NCBI GenBank assembly: GCA_902540995.1
Contig: CACBOY010000001.1
Location: 62,001 to 126,000, forward strand
Direction of reading: 5' to 3'
Length of the DNA stretch: 64,000 nt
Origin: an uncultured SAR86 cluster bacterium
GTDB lineage: Bacteria > Pseudomonadota > Gammaproteobacteria > Magnimaribacterales > AG-339-G14
The translations under genes and the position numbers were made by a program. Of the stretch, positions 10,442 through 20,041 are shown piece after piece (positions within the stretch are counted from its first letter, which is position 1; every line of letters starts with the position of its first letter). Under the pieces are notes generated by a model, which was given only the letters and a program-made list of their open reading frames with translations, searched no databases and was not told the DNA's origin.

Positions 10442-10817
10442 GGATCTTTTTAATCATCTCGATGGATGATTTCATACCATCTGAAATTAATTTTTCAAAC
10501 TCATCTGGTTCAACTTCAGAGGTCCAAACTAATTTGGAGAAATTATTATCTTCAAGCACTATAACTTTGGCTAAATGGTGATTCAAAGGTGCGGGGGATT
10601 TAATCACGCTATAAGTCAAAGATTTATTTGCTTGATCCTTTTTAATGATCTTTTCCTTAATTTCTCCAACACCATCCATTTTGAAAGTCCTTACGTCGTT
10701 TTCAAGAACAATTTCGTTTGCAAAAGGAACCCAATCAGATCTCGTAACGTCTGCGAATAGTTCCCAAAGTGAATCGGCTGAACATTTAATCTGTTTTTCT
10801 ATCCTAATTTTTTTCAT
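10434..10817 (-). CDS. SRPBCC family protein
   Basis: Short START/SRPBCC-like pattern (IEKQIKCSADSLWELFADVTRSDWVPF). Confidence 0.65.
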   Translation of the reverse strand: MKKIRIEKQIKCSADSLWELFADVTRSDWVPFANEIVLENDVRTFKMDGVGEIKEKIIKKDQANKSLTYSVIKSPAPLNHHLAKVIVLEDNNFSKLVWTSEVEPDEFEKLISDGMKSSIEMIKKILE

Positions 10818-11874
10818 TAAATTCCTGTCTTAAGTAATTTGATACGTGATTATTGACGTGAAAATCGCTATCTAAAGGCATTATTTCATTATGAATTAAT
10901 TTTTTTGCAACTCTAATCATTATCACAGAAAATTTAAATAGACATAGTATTCGATAATAAAGGAAATTCTCAGCTGAATAACCGGTATTTTTTTCCCAAA
11001 ATTTTATCGCTTCTTCATTTGCAATTGAACCTGGAAGCTTTTCAACATTTAGCCCGTGGCTACTTACATCGTCGGTTGTAAGTCCCCAAGCTAAATCGCA
11101 TAGAGGATCTCCAATGGTTGCCATTTCCCAGTCAAGTAAACTCTTTACTTGAAAATCTTCAAAAAGTACGTTTCCTATCCTTGAGTCTCCCCAGCAAAGT
11201 TTTTTTGGATTTGGGCTTAAAGGAAGGTTTTCAGATAACCAAAGAAAAACTTCTTCTAAAAATGCATTTGTTTCTCCATCCATGCCCCATTCCATAAACG
11301 ATTTGTAGTATTGAAGATCAGACTTTAGATGAGAGCTTTCATTGCTTCTCTTATCGATCATACTCAATTCTAAATCTTCATAATTTATTTTATGAAAAGA
11401 TACTAAGTTTTCTAACCAGCCAAACCAAACTGATCTAATTTGATCTGGAGAAGCTTTCCCCATCATACCTTCAGGATCCATATGATATGGCGGATTATCG
11501 GAAGGCGCCTCTCCGCTAACATATTTCATTACATAAAATTCTGATCCAATAATTTCTTCATTTTGTTCAAAAAATAAAATTTCCGGCACAGGAAATTTTA
11601 GTTGTTTTAATTGCTTCATGATTTCGACTTGCAACCCGAGATCATATTCAGGAAATACTTGAAAACCGGTTGGCTTTATCCTCAAGACTATATCCTCTTC
11701 AATGTTTTTCCCTAAAATTTTGCAAGAGAAAGTTTCATTTGAAAAACCGCTTGCCTCAGATGATTCGTGCGGCTGGATAGAAATATTATGTTTCTTATAA
11801 CGCTCTTTAGTTTCGAGCCAGTTTTTAAAAATTAATAATTTTTTTTGAAAATTTTTTTCTGAAGAAACAGGCAT
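10804..11874 (-). CDS. Phosphotransferase family protein (APH fold, ACAD10/11 kinase-domain-like)
   Basis: LCWGDSRIGNVLFEDFQVKSLLDWEMATIGDPLCDLAW motif. Confidence 0.88.
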   Translation of the reverse strand: MPVSSEKNFQKKLLIFKNWLETKERYKKHNISIQPHESSEASGFSNETFSCKILGKNIEEDIVLRIKPTGFQVFPEYDLGLQVEIMKQLKQLKFPVPEILFFEQNEEIIGSEFYVMKYVSGEAPSDNPPYHMDPEGMMGKASPDQIRSVWFGWLENLVSFHKINYEDLELSMIDKRSNESSHLKSDLQYYKSFMEWGMDGETNAFLEEVFLWLSENLPLSPNPKKLCWGDSRIGNVLFEDFQVKSLLDWEMATIGDPLCDLAWGLTTDDVSSHGLNVEKLPGSIANEEAIKFWEKNTGYSAENFLYYRILCLFKFSVIMIRVAKKLIHNEIMPLDSDFHVNNHVSNYLRQEFNEKN

Positions 11875-11876
11875 TA

Positions 11877-12974
11877 TTAGGGTTTATCGAAAAGATCTTT
11901 AAACCCACTAGGCTCGTGAGGTCCCAAAAACAATTGTTCTAAAACACCTCGACCTTGAAGCTCTTTTTCTGGAGTCTTAAGCTTAACTCCACACAATGAT
12001 TGAATATGAAGAAATGGCGGATCTTGAGGATCATCATTTAAATCATAGGTGTCATAGTGAGTTTCTAATTCTCCTTTGAATTGGCCATGACCCCAATCAG
12101 GATGCATGTATCCTAAACCACACATAAACATATTTACTTCAGGCGTAATTTGAAATTCAAATAAATCCTCTTGTGAAGTTTTTAAGTTCAAAGATAAAGA
12201 TTCAACTCTTCTTGTTTTGGGTTTATATGAAATAGACTTTTGATGAGAGACAAAATTGGATTGTTCTTTTCCATCATCGAATTGAATTTTTGCGAAAGCA
12301 TTGTCAGCTTCTCCTTTTTCGTTATCAATGTAATAAATGTGTGTCGCTAAATCATCAAAATGAACAGGAGCCCAAAGCCAAAAAAATTGGGGCATTTCAA
12401 AAGGCACCATAGGTTGACTATCTCCTGCGCCAACAGGTCTAACTCCCCAAGATCTATCTCTAGTTCCTACAAACTCTTTTGGCGATATTTTGACAACTTC
12501 ATCTTTTATTTTTATTTCCCCAGACCAATTTCCATGCTGGGTTAACCTGCAGGTATCCATTATTTTTCTAGGACCATTAAAAAGAGTCATGTTTGGCTCC
12601 TGCATGGGTTCAAATCTTTTGGTAAATTCTAGCTTTGCTGTAATGTCTGAATCATTATTTGTAAGTTCGACTGAGAGCTTTTCTAAAGGCTCAAGAACTT
12701 TAACTTCAATAGGGCCCACTTTTGTATTAAGTCTCTCAAGCCCTAGAATTCTTGAAGTTCTTATATTATGTTGCTTTCCGTCAACTGCTAAAGTGAAAGA
12801 AGCATCCATGATATTCAAATTAGGATACAAACAAAGTACAGCAGCAAAATAAAAATCTTCTTTTTTAGAATATCCATTAAAAAAATAACGATCATAAAAA
12901 TTTCTTTCTGTACCGACTTCTGAAACAGGATGAGGTAGTTGGTGTATTGGATAGTCGTCTGCTTTAGTAATCAT
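11877..12974 (-). CDS. Conserved hypothetical protein (possibly DUF7064/DUF7065-like, lipid-associated)
   Basis: Intact 365-aa ORF; GTRDRSWGVRPVG and WLWAPVHFDDLATHIYY; adjacent to the APH-type kinase. Confidence 0.6.
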   Translation of the reverse strand: MITKADDYPIHQLPHPVSEVGTERNFYDRYFFNGYSKKEDFYFAAVLCLYPNLNIMDASFTLAVDGKQHNIRTSRILGLERLNTKVGPIEVKVLEPLEKLSVELTNNDSDITAKLEFTKRFEPMQEPNMTLFNGPRKIMDTCRLTQHGNWSGEIKIKDEVVKISPKEFVGTRDRSWGVRPVGAGDSQPMVPFEMPQFFWLWAPVHFDDLATHIYYIDNEKGEADNAFAKIQFDDGKEQSNFVSHQKSISYKPKTRRVESLSLNLKTSQEDLFEFQITPEVNMFMCGLGYMHPDWGHGQFKGELETHYDTYDLNDDPQDPPFLHIQSLCGVKLKTPEKELQGRGVLEQLFLGPHEPSGFKDLFDKP

Positions 12975-12987
12975 CTTTTTGATTAAA

Positions 12988-13530
12988 TTATTTGGAAAAA
13001 CTCATCGAAGCAATATCAATGTCCATATCAAAATCCCTTCCAGAAGCTTCAACACCAATAAGTTTTATTTTACTAGGATTGAGATTCCTTTTTTTTGGAC
13101 TTTTATTACTGTAACGAATGAATTCAGTGAATTCAATTTCAAAATCTTGCCATTCATTAGTAACTTCAAATTCACCGAGATATCTCACCCAAGGAAAGAT
13201 CGAGCCTTTGGTTTTAATATGGATAAAATATTTTTCGTTATTTCCTCTTGCCTTGAATTTCACTTTAGAAAAATCACTCAAGTTATTTGCATCAATTTCT
13301 TTCCTAAACATTAAGAACCCTCCGCCATCGGTAGATACATTTCCTTGTGCAGAGATAAAATCAAAATTTTCATCTGTAGATTCTTTTAATACCATGTAAC
13401 CATCTGATTTGCCTCCCATGACCTGATCTTTTACAAACCGCCAGGCATCTATATCGACATTTTTTTTTGGCAGAATTTCAAAAGAAAGCATATTAAAAGA
13501 CAAAAAGACTGATAAAAAATATTTCAGCAT
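12988..13530 (-). CDS. CIA30-like (complex I intermediate-associated protein 30 / NmrA-associated) family protein, secreted
   Basis: WRFVKDQVMGGKSDGYM...FVSTDGGGFLMFR-type pattern and KVKFKARGNNEKYFIHIKT; N-terminal hydrophobic signal. Confidence 0.75.
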   Translation of the reverse strand: MLKYFLSVFLSFNMLSFEILPKKNVDIDAWRFVKDQVMGGKSDGYMVLKESTDENFDFISAQGNVSTDGGGFLMFRKEIDANNLSDFSKVKFKARGNNEKYFIHIKTKGSIFPWVRYLGEFEVTNEWQDFEIEFTEFIRYSNKSPKKRNLNPSKIKLIGVEASGRDFDMDIDIASMSFSK

Positions 13531-13533
13531 AAT

Positions 13534-14094
13534 TTAGTCTAAAAGTTTTTCTGACGCTATATTTGTTAATTCTTCTTCAAAAACTAAATCCTTTGTAGAA
13601 TTAAGTCTATCCACGTAAAGAAATCCAAACAAATGATCAAGTTCATGCTGGAATACTGTTGCTAAGAAATCTTCAACTACCACTTCTTTTTCAACAGCAT
13701 TTTCGTTGAGATATTTAATTTTAAGCTTTCGCGGCCTTTCAACATAACCTCTTAAGCCAGGAACACTTAAACAGCCCTCCCAAAAGCCTTGTTTTTGTTC
13801 GTCAATTACTTCTAGTTTTGGATTAAATATGACAAATTCTTCAGAATTTTCTAAATTGTCGTATCTCTCAGAGTCGCTTTCCAATTTTATAACCGCTAAC
13901 TGGATAGAAATTCCTATTTGGGGTGCAGCTAGGCCAATTCCACCAGCGTTTTTCATAACATCCCACATTTTAGGGATTAATGCTTGTATTTCCGAAGATA
14001 AAATTTCTTCTTTGGTAAGTTCTCTAGCAGTTTGCCTTAAAATAGGATTGCCTAATTTTAAGATTTCAAACTCGTTTTCAGTGATTTTTGTCAT
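13534..14094 (-). CDS. def: Peptide deformylase
   Basis: GIGLAAPQIG, EGCLSVPGLRG, QHELDHLFG. Confidence 0.96.
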   Translation of the reverse strand: MTKITENEFEILKLGNPILRQTARELTKEEILSSEIQALIPKMWDVMKNAGGIGLAAPQIGISIQLAVIKLESDSERYDNLENSEEFVIFNPKLEVIDEQKQGFWEGCLSVPGLRGYVERPRKLKIKYLNENAVEKEVVVEDFLATVFQHELDHLFGFLYVDRLNSTKDLVFEEELTNIASEKLLD

Positions 14095-14207
14095 AAAAAT
14101 ACCAATTTTTATTGTTTAATTTAGCTTTCACTAAAATTGACTTAAGTTTTTAAAGGTCTTAAACTTGCCGTCGTAAAGGCATATTAAGTGTCTTAGGAGA
14201 ATTATCA

Positions 14208-14699
14208 ATGATTTTAACTAATTTAAAGAACTTATTTGGTCAATTTTCAAAACTATTTGCTTCAGTGGCTCTATTAGTTTTAGTTGGTTGCTCAAGCACT
14301 CCTTTTATGCAGAACAATATTGTTGCAACAAAGTATCTTTTGGACAATTTTGTTGAAGATGCCGGTGGAAAAGGACAAGTAAATGCTGAAACTTATCATT
14401 GGGAAGTTGATGCTACAACATTAGGCTGTGCTGAACTTCAGGCTGAAAGAATCAGGCATTCTGCTTTAATTGATAGTGTTGCAGAAAAAGTAATTGAAAA
14501 TTCCTCAAGATCTACAAGTTATGCATCTTATGGCCTTGAAATGCATGATCCTACTGCCGGAACAAGTTTCATTGGTGTTAAGTCTACAGGTTTAAATCCT
14601 GAAGTAGCGGAGTACAGAAAATTAAAATTAGCTGTAGAAAAATTAAAATCCGCTTCAATTGATAAATGTACTTCTGCTGAAGTAATGAGAACCCCTTAA
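14208..14699 (+). CDS. Hypothetical lipoprotein
   Basis: Signal peptide with lipobox LLVLVGCSS; preceded by aggag SD. Confidence 0.7.
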   Translation: MILTNLKNLFGQFSKLFASVALLVLVGCSSTPFMQNNIVATKYLLDNFVEDAGGKGQVNAETYHWEVDATTLGCAELQAERIRHSALIDSVAEKVIENSSRSTSYASYGLEMHDPTAGTSFIGVKSTGLNPEVAEYRKLKLAVEKLKSASIDKCTSAEVMRTP

Positions 14700-14712
14700 T
14701 TTAGGGAAAAAT

Positions 14713-16227
14713 TTAACCAGTTTCCAAAGCTTTTATAATTATCGACCTAGTATCTGCTGGGTCGATAACTGCATCTATCTCTAATTGGGTGGCCGCCTCT
14801 AACGCTTTTCCAGCATCGTACATTTTTTGGACAAGCGTATTGAATAATTCTTCTCTTTCATTTTCATCTTCGACAGCTTCCAGCTCTTTTTTATAACCTA
14901 GTTTTACTGCTCCTTCTAAGCCCATTCCGCCAAATTCTCCAGTTGGCCAAGAAGCGGTGAAAATAGGTATATAAAAACTTCCTCCAACCATAGCCATTGC
15001 ACCCAATCCATAGCCTTTTCTTAAAAAGATTGCTACGAGAGGAACTGAGATATTTGCTCCTGCATTAAAAAGGCTGCCCATTTTCCTTACAGCTCCTTCT
15101 CTTTCGCTATCAACGCCAACCATAAAGCCAGGAGTGTCTGCTAAAGAAACTATTGGAAGATTATGTTCATTACAAATCGAAATAAACTGTCCAGCTTTTT
15201 CAGCTGAAGTTGCATCTACAGCTCCACCCAAATGCTGACAATCGTTTGCAATAAGAGCAACTGGTTTACCTTCTAATCTCATAAAGCCAGTAATTACACT
15301 TCGGCCATAGATTTTTCTTACTTCCAGAAAAGAATCTTTATCAGCAATGGTTTCTATAATATCTCTTACTGAGTAAGCCATTCTTCTATTTTCTGGAATG
15401 AGGTTTCTTAAAATTGACTGGTCCTTAGTTTCCCATTTATTTAGACTTCCCTGAAAATAAGAGAGTAATTTCTTCGCAAAGCTTGTTGCATCTGCTTCGT
15501 CTTCTGCAAGGTAATCGATTACACCAAATTTTTCTTGCTCTTCAGCTGGGCCAATATCTTTTGGATTAACCTTGCCAAGTCCTCCTCCTTCTATCATTGC
15601 GGGGCCTGCCATTCCCAACCAAGAATTTTTTGTAGAAATGCAAAAATCAGCAGTTCCAAATAATGCAGCATTACCAGCGAAACAATAACCATTATTGACA
15701 GCAATTCTAAGACTTTTTCCTTTTAATTTAGCCCAATTACTAAAAGAAGGAATTTGTAATCCTGCAAATTGAACATGTACATCCGTATCGCCTGGCCTTC
15801 CTCCGCCTCCTTCTGTATACATTACGACGGGTAAATTTTGTTTTTCGGCTGTCTCGCAAATCCTATCTAATTTTTTGTGGTGATAATAACCTTGAGTTCC
15901 TGCTAAGACTGAATAGTCATTGATGATTATTGCCGAAAGAGCTTTTTTAGCATCTAAGATTTCACTATTTATTTTACCAAATCCAGTAATTATTCCATCA
16001 GCAGCCGTTTCGGTTCTTAACTCTTCGAGTTCCCTTCTACTTTTTTGCGCTGCAATAGCAAGCTGGCCATATTCCACAAAAGAATCTTTATCCACTAAAT
16101 CATCAAGATTTTCTCTGGCTGTTCTGTAGCCTTTTTCGTATCTCTTCTCCCTAGCAGCTAATCTTTCTTCATCCAGAGTTTTAGATAATCTATTGTGGAG
16201 TTCTATGAGCTCTGATCTAGTTTTCAA
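14713..16227 (-). CDS. Acyl-CoA carboxylase carboxyltransferase subunit (PCC/MCC beta-like)
   Basis: NDCQHLGGAVDATSAEKAGQFI, LADTPGFMVGVDSEREGAVRKMG, LRKGYGLGAMAM. Confidence 0.9.
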   Translation of the reverse strand: MKTRSELIELHNRLSKTLDEERLAAREKRYEKGYRTARENLDDLVDKDSFVEYGQLAIAAQKSRRELEELRTETAADGIITGFGKINSEILDAKKALSAIIINDYSVLAGTQGYYHHKKLDRICETAEKQNLPVVMYTEGGGGRPGDTDVHVQFAGLQIPSFSNWAKLKGKSLRIAVNNGYCFAGNAALFGTADFCISTKNSWLGMAGPAMIEGGGLGKVNPKDIGPAEEQEKFGVIDYLAEDEADATSFAKKLLSYFQGSLNKWETKDQSILRNLIPENRRMAYSVRDIIETIADKDSFLEVRKIYGRSVITGFMRLEGKPVALIANDCQHLGGAVDATSAEKAGQFISICNEHNLPIVSLADTPGFMVGVDSEREGAVRKMGSLFNAGANISVPLVAIFLRKGYGLGAMAMVGGSFYIPIFTASWPTGEFGGMGLEGAVKLGYKKELEAVEDENEREELFNTLVQKMYDAGKALEAATQLEIDAVIDPADTRSIIIKALETG

Positions 16228-16228
16228 C

Positions 16229-17224
16229 TTAAATTACCTCAAAATAAAAGGCTGCCGGTTCATGTTTTGCATTTAAATGAGGGCATACTTTCTTAAGTTC
16301 CTCAAAATAATCTTTTGCAAGATAATTTAAAGAAGCAATCACTCTATATCTATTTGAGTTAGAAAGCAGAGTTTCCAATAAATATTGTTCATTCCAAAAC
16401 TTTACATCTGTTTTTAGCCAAGTTTCCGGATAGTCTCTTGGAGAAAAAATATCATGTACATGAACAAATACACCGGGATTCAGCATAGGTATTACCTCAA
16501 GGTATTCATAAAGAACATCTCCTTGCGGTCTGATCATATGAGAAGAATCAATGAATAGAAAGTCTCCATCAGATAATTCTTTTGTCCAATCTAATGAGGT
16601 TTGTTCTAATTTTGACCTTAAAATTTTTATATGTTCGGTGCTTTTAAGCCAGGGTTTGTAAGGTTCAATACAAGTAAATTTTGGATTTGAACCTTCCTTT
16701 ATATTGAGTTTTAAAGCAGCTTCGATTACTTTTGTAGAGTTTCCACTGCCTATTTCTATAATCTTTGAAGGTTTTTTTAATCTTAAAAAGTTAAATAAAA
16801 TCTCGGCATCTCCAGCTCCATATGAACCATTGGTAATAGAAAAACTTCTTAGTGTTTTTAAGTTGGCTTCGCTATCTAAAAAAGACTGAAAATCTTTTTG
16901 GAATTTAAAACTTTTTAAAAGATCTAGTTGTTCTTGTTCTCGAAAATTAATTGAGGGTAGATTTCTAATTTTTGAAAAATCCTCGGTAAGAGTTTTATGA
17001 TTAAAAAAGGGCTCATAAAAATGATCTATTATAGGAAATACACCGATTTTTTTTAAAAGATTTGTATTTATGGGAAATCTCTTAGAACCTACTTTTCTGT
17101 AGAACTTAAGAAATATCCCTGAGAAAAAAATTATAGGAATTAAGATTAAATCTAGAAGAAATGAAATAGGCTTGCCTAATATCTGTAAAAAAGGAATTAA
17201 TTTATTTTTTATCCAGCGTCCCAT
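16229..17224 (-). CDS. Class I SAM-dependent methyltransferase
   Basis: IIEIGSGNSTKVIEAAL, GDFLFIDSSHMIRPQGDV. Confidence 0.75.
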   Translation of the reverse strand: MGRWIKNKLIPFLQILGKPISFLLDLILIPIIFFSGIFLKFYRKVGSKRFPINTNLLKKIGVFPIIDHFYEPFFNHKTLTEDFSKIRNLPSINFREQEQLDLLKSFKFQKDFQSFLDSEANLKTLRSFSITNGSYGAGDAEILFNFLRLKKPSKIIEIGSGNSTKVIEAALKLNIKEGSNPKFTCIEPYKPWLKSTEHIKILRSKLEQTSLDWTKELSDGDFLFIDSSHMIRPQGDVLYEYLEVIPMLNPGVFVHVHDIFSPRDYPETWLKTDVKFWNEQYLLETLLSNSNRYRVIASLNYLAKDYFEELKKVCPHLNAKHEPAAFYFEVI

Positions 17225-17289
17225 TTAAAAATTAACATCTTGAGTTTGAATATAAATCCTCAGGTTTGTAAAAGACATATTATTAGAAT

Positions 17290-18831
17290 TTAGGAAATTA
17301 AAGGGGCAGATTTCCCAAGTTTATTTTCTCTTAAAGTTCTTTTTAAAACTTTCCCTGTAGCGTTTCTTGGTAAAGCATCTATGAACTCTACACTCTTTGG
17401 TATTTTGAATTTTGCTAAGTTCTTTAGACAATGATTAATGATATCCTCGCCAGATAAATTTTCACTAGGCTTTAGTGCAATAAAAGCAAGACCAACTTCT
17501 CCCCACTTTTCATCAGGTATACCTATGATTGCAGCTTCAGCAATTTGAGGTAATTGATAAAGCACATTTTCTACTTCAGCTGGATATACATTTTCTCCAC
17601 CAGAGATGTACATATCCTTTTGACGGTCAACTATGTAGATGAAACCTTCGTCATCCATTTGTGCAGCATCTCCTGTCTTTAACCAGCCATCCACAAAAGA
17701 ATTTTTTGTTGCTTCCTCATTATTCCAATATCCTGGTGTGATATTGGGACCTTTGATAAGTATTTCTCCTACTTCACCTTGCTTTACTTCATTACCCTTT
17801 TCATCGACTATTTTTACCTCTGTATGTAACAAAGGTTTTCCTGCTGAACCAATTTTTCTCGCAGCATCATCACCAGATAATCCAATTCCGCCAGGGCTGG
17901 TTTCTGTCATTCCCCAACCTTGCCATAGTTCTACGCCCTTATTTTGCCAAGTCTCTATGATGACTTCAGCGCATGGTGCTCCACCTACACCGGCTCCTTC
18001 AATTTTTGAAAAATCTGTTGTCGCAAAATTTGGATGTTGCATCATAAACTGGAAAGGTGCAGGCACAGCAAAAAAATGTGTAATTCCAAAATCAGGGTTG
18101 TTAATAATTTCCAAAGCTTTTCCTGGATCAAACTCTTTCATCAAAACTATTTGTCCGCCATTGTGCAAAATTGGATTTGCGTAACAGTTCATGCCGCCTG
18201 TGTGAAATAATGGCAAAACAACAAGTTGAATTGTTTTATCAGTAATTCTTGCAGTAGCTCCTAAATTTACAGTATTGAAAAATTGCATTTGATGATTGAT
18301 CATGGCGCCTTTAGGATGACCAGTCGTACCGGAGGTATACATCAACATAATTAAGTCATCATGATTGGTTTCTACGGTTTCAAAATTATTATTTTCTAAA
18401 ATAGCTTGTTCATATTCACTGCCAAAGTTGTTCTCTTCTAACATCAAAGAGTTTTTTATTCCGCAATCTTTTATAAGTTCTTGAGCAATATCCTTAAACT
18501 CAACAGAATAAATTAAACACATTGGCTTGCTATCATTCAAAATGTATTCAAGTTCTGGCTTTGTTAGCCTCCAGTTAAGAGGTAATTCAACACCGCCAAT
18601 TTTTCCGCAAGCAAATTCAAGTTCAAAAACTTCGGCACAGTTATGGACTAAGATCGCAACTCGATCTCCTTTTTTTAAACCTTTTTTTTGCAACCATCCC
18701 GCCAATGATTTAGATCTTTGATTCAACTCATAATAAGAGGTTTCTCGACCACTTGAGATCTCTTTGATAGCAATTTTTTTTGGCCTAAAGTTAGATTGAT
18801 ACTCTACCCAGTCGTAATATTTTACAGTCAT
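17290..18831 (-). CDS. AMP-dependent acyl-CoA synthetase/ligase
   Basis: LMYTSGTTGHPKGAM, GWGMTETSPGG, DRQKDMYISGGENVYPAEVE, PRNATGKVLKR. Confidence 0.93.
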   Translation of the reverse strand: MTVKYYDWVEYQSNFRPKKIAIKEISSGRETSYYELNQRSKSLAGWLQKKGLKKGDRVAILVHNCAEVFELEFACGKIGGVELPLNWRLTKPELEYILNDSKPMCLIYSVEFKDIAQELIKDCGIKNSLMLEENNFGSEYEQAILENNNFETVETNHDDLIMLMYTSGTTGHPKGAMINHQMQFFNTVNLGATARITDKTIQLVVLPLFHTGGMNCYANPILHNGGQIVLMKEFDPGKALEIINNPDFGITHFFAVPAPFQFMMQHPNFATTDFSKIEGAGVGGAPCAEVIIETWQNKGVELWQGWGMTETSPGGIGLSGDDAARKIGSAGKPLLHTEVKIVDEKGNEVKQGEVGEILIKGPNITPGYWNNEEATKNSFVDGWLKTGDAAQMDDEGFIYIVDRQKDMYISGGENVYPAEVENVLYQLPQIAEAAIIGIPDEKWGEVGLAFIALKPSENLSGEDIINHCLKNLAKFKIPKSVEFIDALPRNATGKVLKRTLRENKLGKSAPLIS

Positions 18832-19009
18832 TATTTATCTATATTTATGAAAATCAGTCGTTTTACTATGCTTCAAATAAATTTTGGATGCAATGATTTA
18901 GAGATGTATTAATTTGTAATAAAAAAAATTTTTTTAATAAATTTTATATAAAGGTATAAGTAAAAATTACCTGAAGATTGTCTATTATAAAACTCCCCTA
19001 AGAGATGAA

Positions 19010-19117
19010 ATGATTAGTGAGTATTTAAAATCAGTTTGGAATTTTTGTAGAGAATATCCTTTTTATGCAGTTGCCTTTTTCTATGGCGGCTACTTAATAG
19101 GCGTAGTCTACTTTTAA
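19010..19117 (+). CDS. Putative 35-aa small membrane protein
   Basis: Not in the supplied ORF track. ATG at 19010 to TAA at 19117: MISEYLKSVWNFCREYPFYAVAFFYGGYLIGVVYF; hydrophobic second half; weak AAGAG upstream. Confidence 0.4.
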   Translation: MISEYLKSVWNFCREYPFYAVAFFYGGYLIGVVYF

Positions 19118-20011
19118 TTATTTTGTAGATTTTTGAACCAGTTCCTTAGGATCTGGTATAGCAGAGAATTCGTCAAAAGCTTTATCCTTAAACATGTTTT
19201 CTGGTGAAACAGATTCATATTCTGCATTTTTATCTAAGGGATCAGAATAGAAACCCAGTACGTAGCCTCCCTTCGAATATCCTATTAAAGATCTTATTTC
19301 AGGCGAAATATCTTTTGCAATCTCAGGAGGACAGGATAGATATTGATTTTCTTCCTGACGAAGCCAATTAAGAGCATAATGCAGAAATACTCCAGTTCGA
19401 ATATCATTTTTTGAAGAATTTTCTCCTCCGCCATGCAGTACAGTTCCAGTATAAAGAAGTACTGATCCCGCTTTCATTTCGGCATAAGCTATTTCATCGT
19501 CATTAGGAATTCGGTCTTTTTCCCAGAGATGAGATCCAGGGACAATCTGCGTGGCTCCATTTTCCTTAGTAAAATCTGTTGCTGCCCAAATGGTACTCAT
19601 AAGTGGTTCAACTTTTCTAGGTAAATAACCACCCCAAATTCCTCTATCTCTATGTAGAATTTGTTTACTTTCTCCTGGGCCAATACTTACCGCCGAAGTG
19701 AAATGCAGTTGATAACCGTCGCAGTAAGGAGATAAATACTTTTTGGAAACTTCATTGATTAGAGGATTTAATGCCAATTCTCTGCAGGCTTCAGATCTTG
19801 CAATTAATGCCCCAACTCTTTTCGTTTTAAATCCAGTAAATTCATCCCTACCAAAAACATCATTTTTTAAGTATGGTTTAAGATCTTGATTGATTCTAGA
19901 AATATCATCTGAGTGTAAGAGGTTATCAATTATCACTCCAGCATCTTTCTTAAGAACATCGACAATCTCTTCCGAAGAAGCTGAGCTTGAGAGGTGAACT
20001 AAATCAGCCAT
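19118..20011 (-). CDS. Phytanoyl-CoA dioxygenase family protein
   Basis: LHRDRGIWGGY (HxD), TQIVPGSHLWE, LLYTGTVLHGGGENSS. Confidence 0.88.
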   Translation of the reverse strand: MADLVHLSSSASSEEIVDVLKKDAGVIIDNLLHSDDISRINQDLKPYLKNDVFGRDEFTGFKTKRVGALIARSEACRELALNPLINEVSKKYLSPYCDGYQLHFTSAVSIGPGESKQILHRDRGIWGGYLPRKVEPLMSTIWAATDFTKENGATQIVPGSHLWEKDRIPNDDEIAYAEMKAGSVLLYTGTVLHGGGENSSKNDIRTGVFLHYALNWLRQEENQYLSCPPEIAKDISPEIRSLIGYSKGGYVLGFYSDPLDKNAEYESVSPENMFKDKAFDEFSAIPDPKELVQKSTK

Positions 20012-20041
20012 CCAAGAAATATACTATTAAATGCGAGAAAC

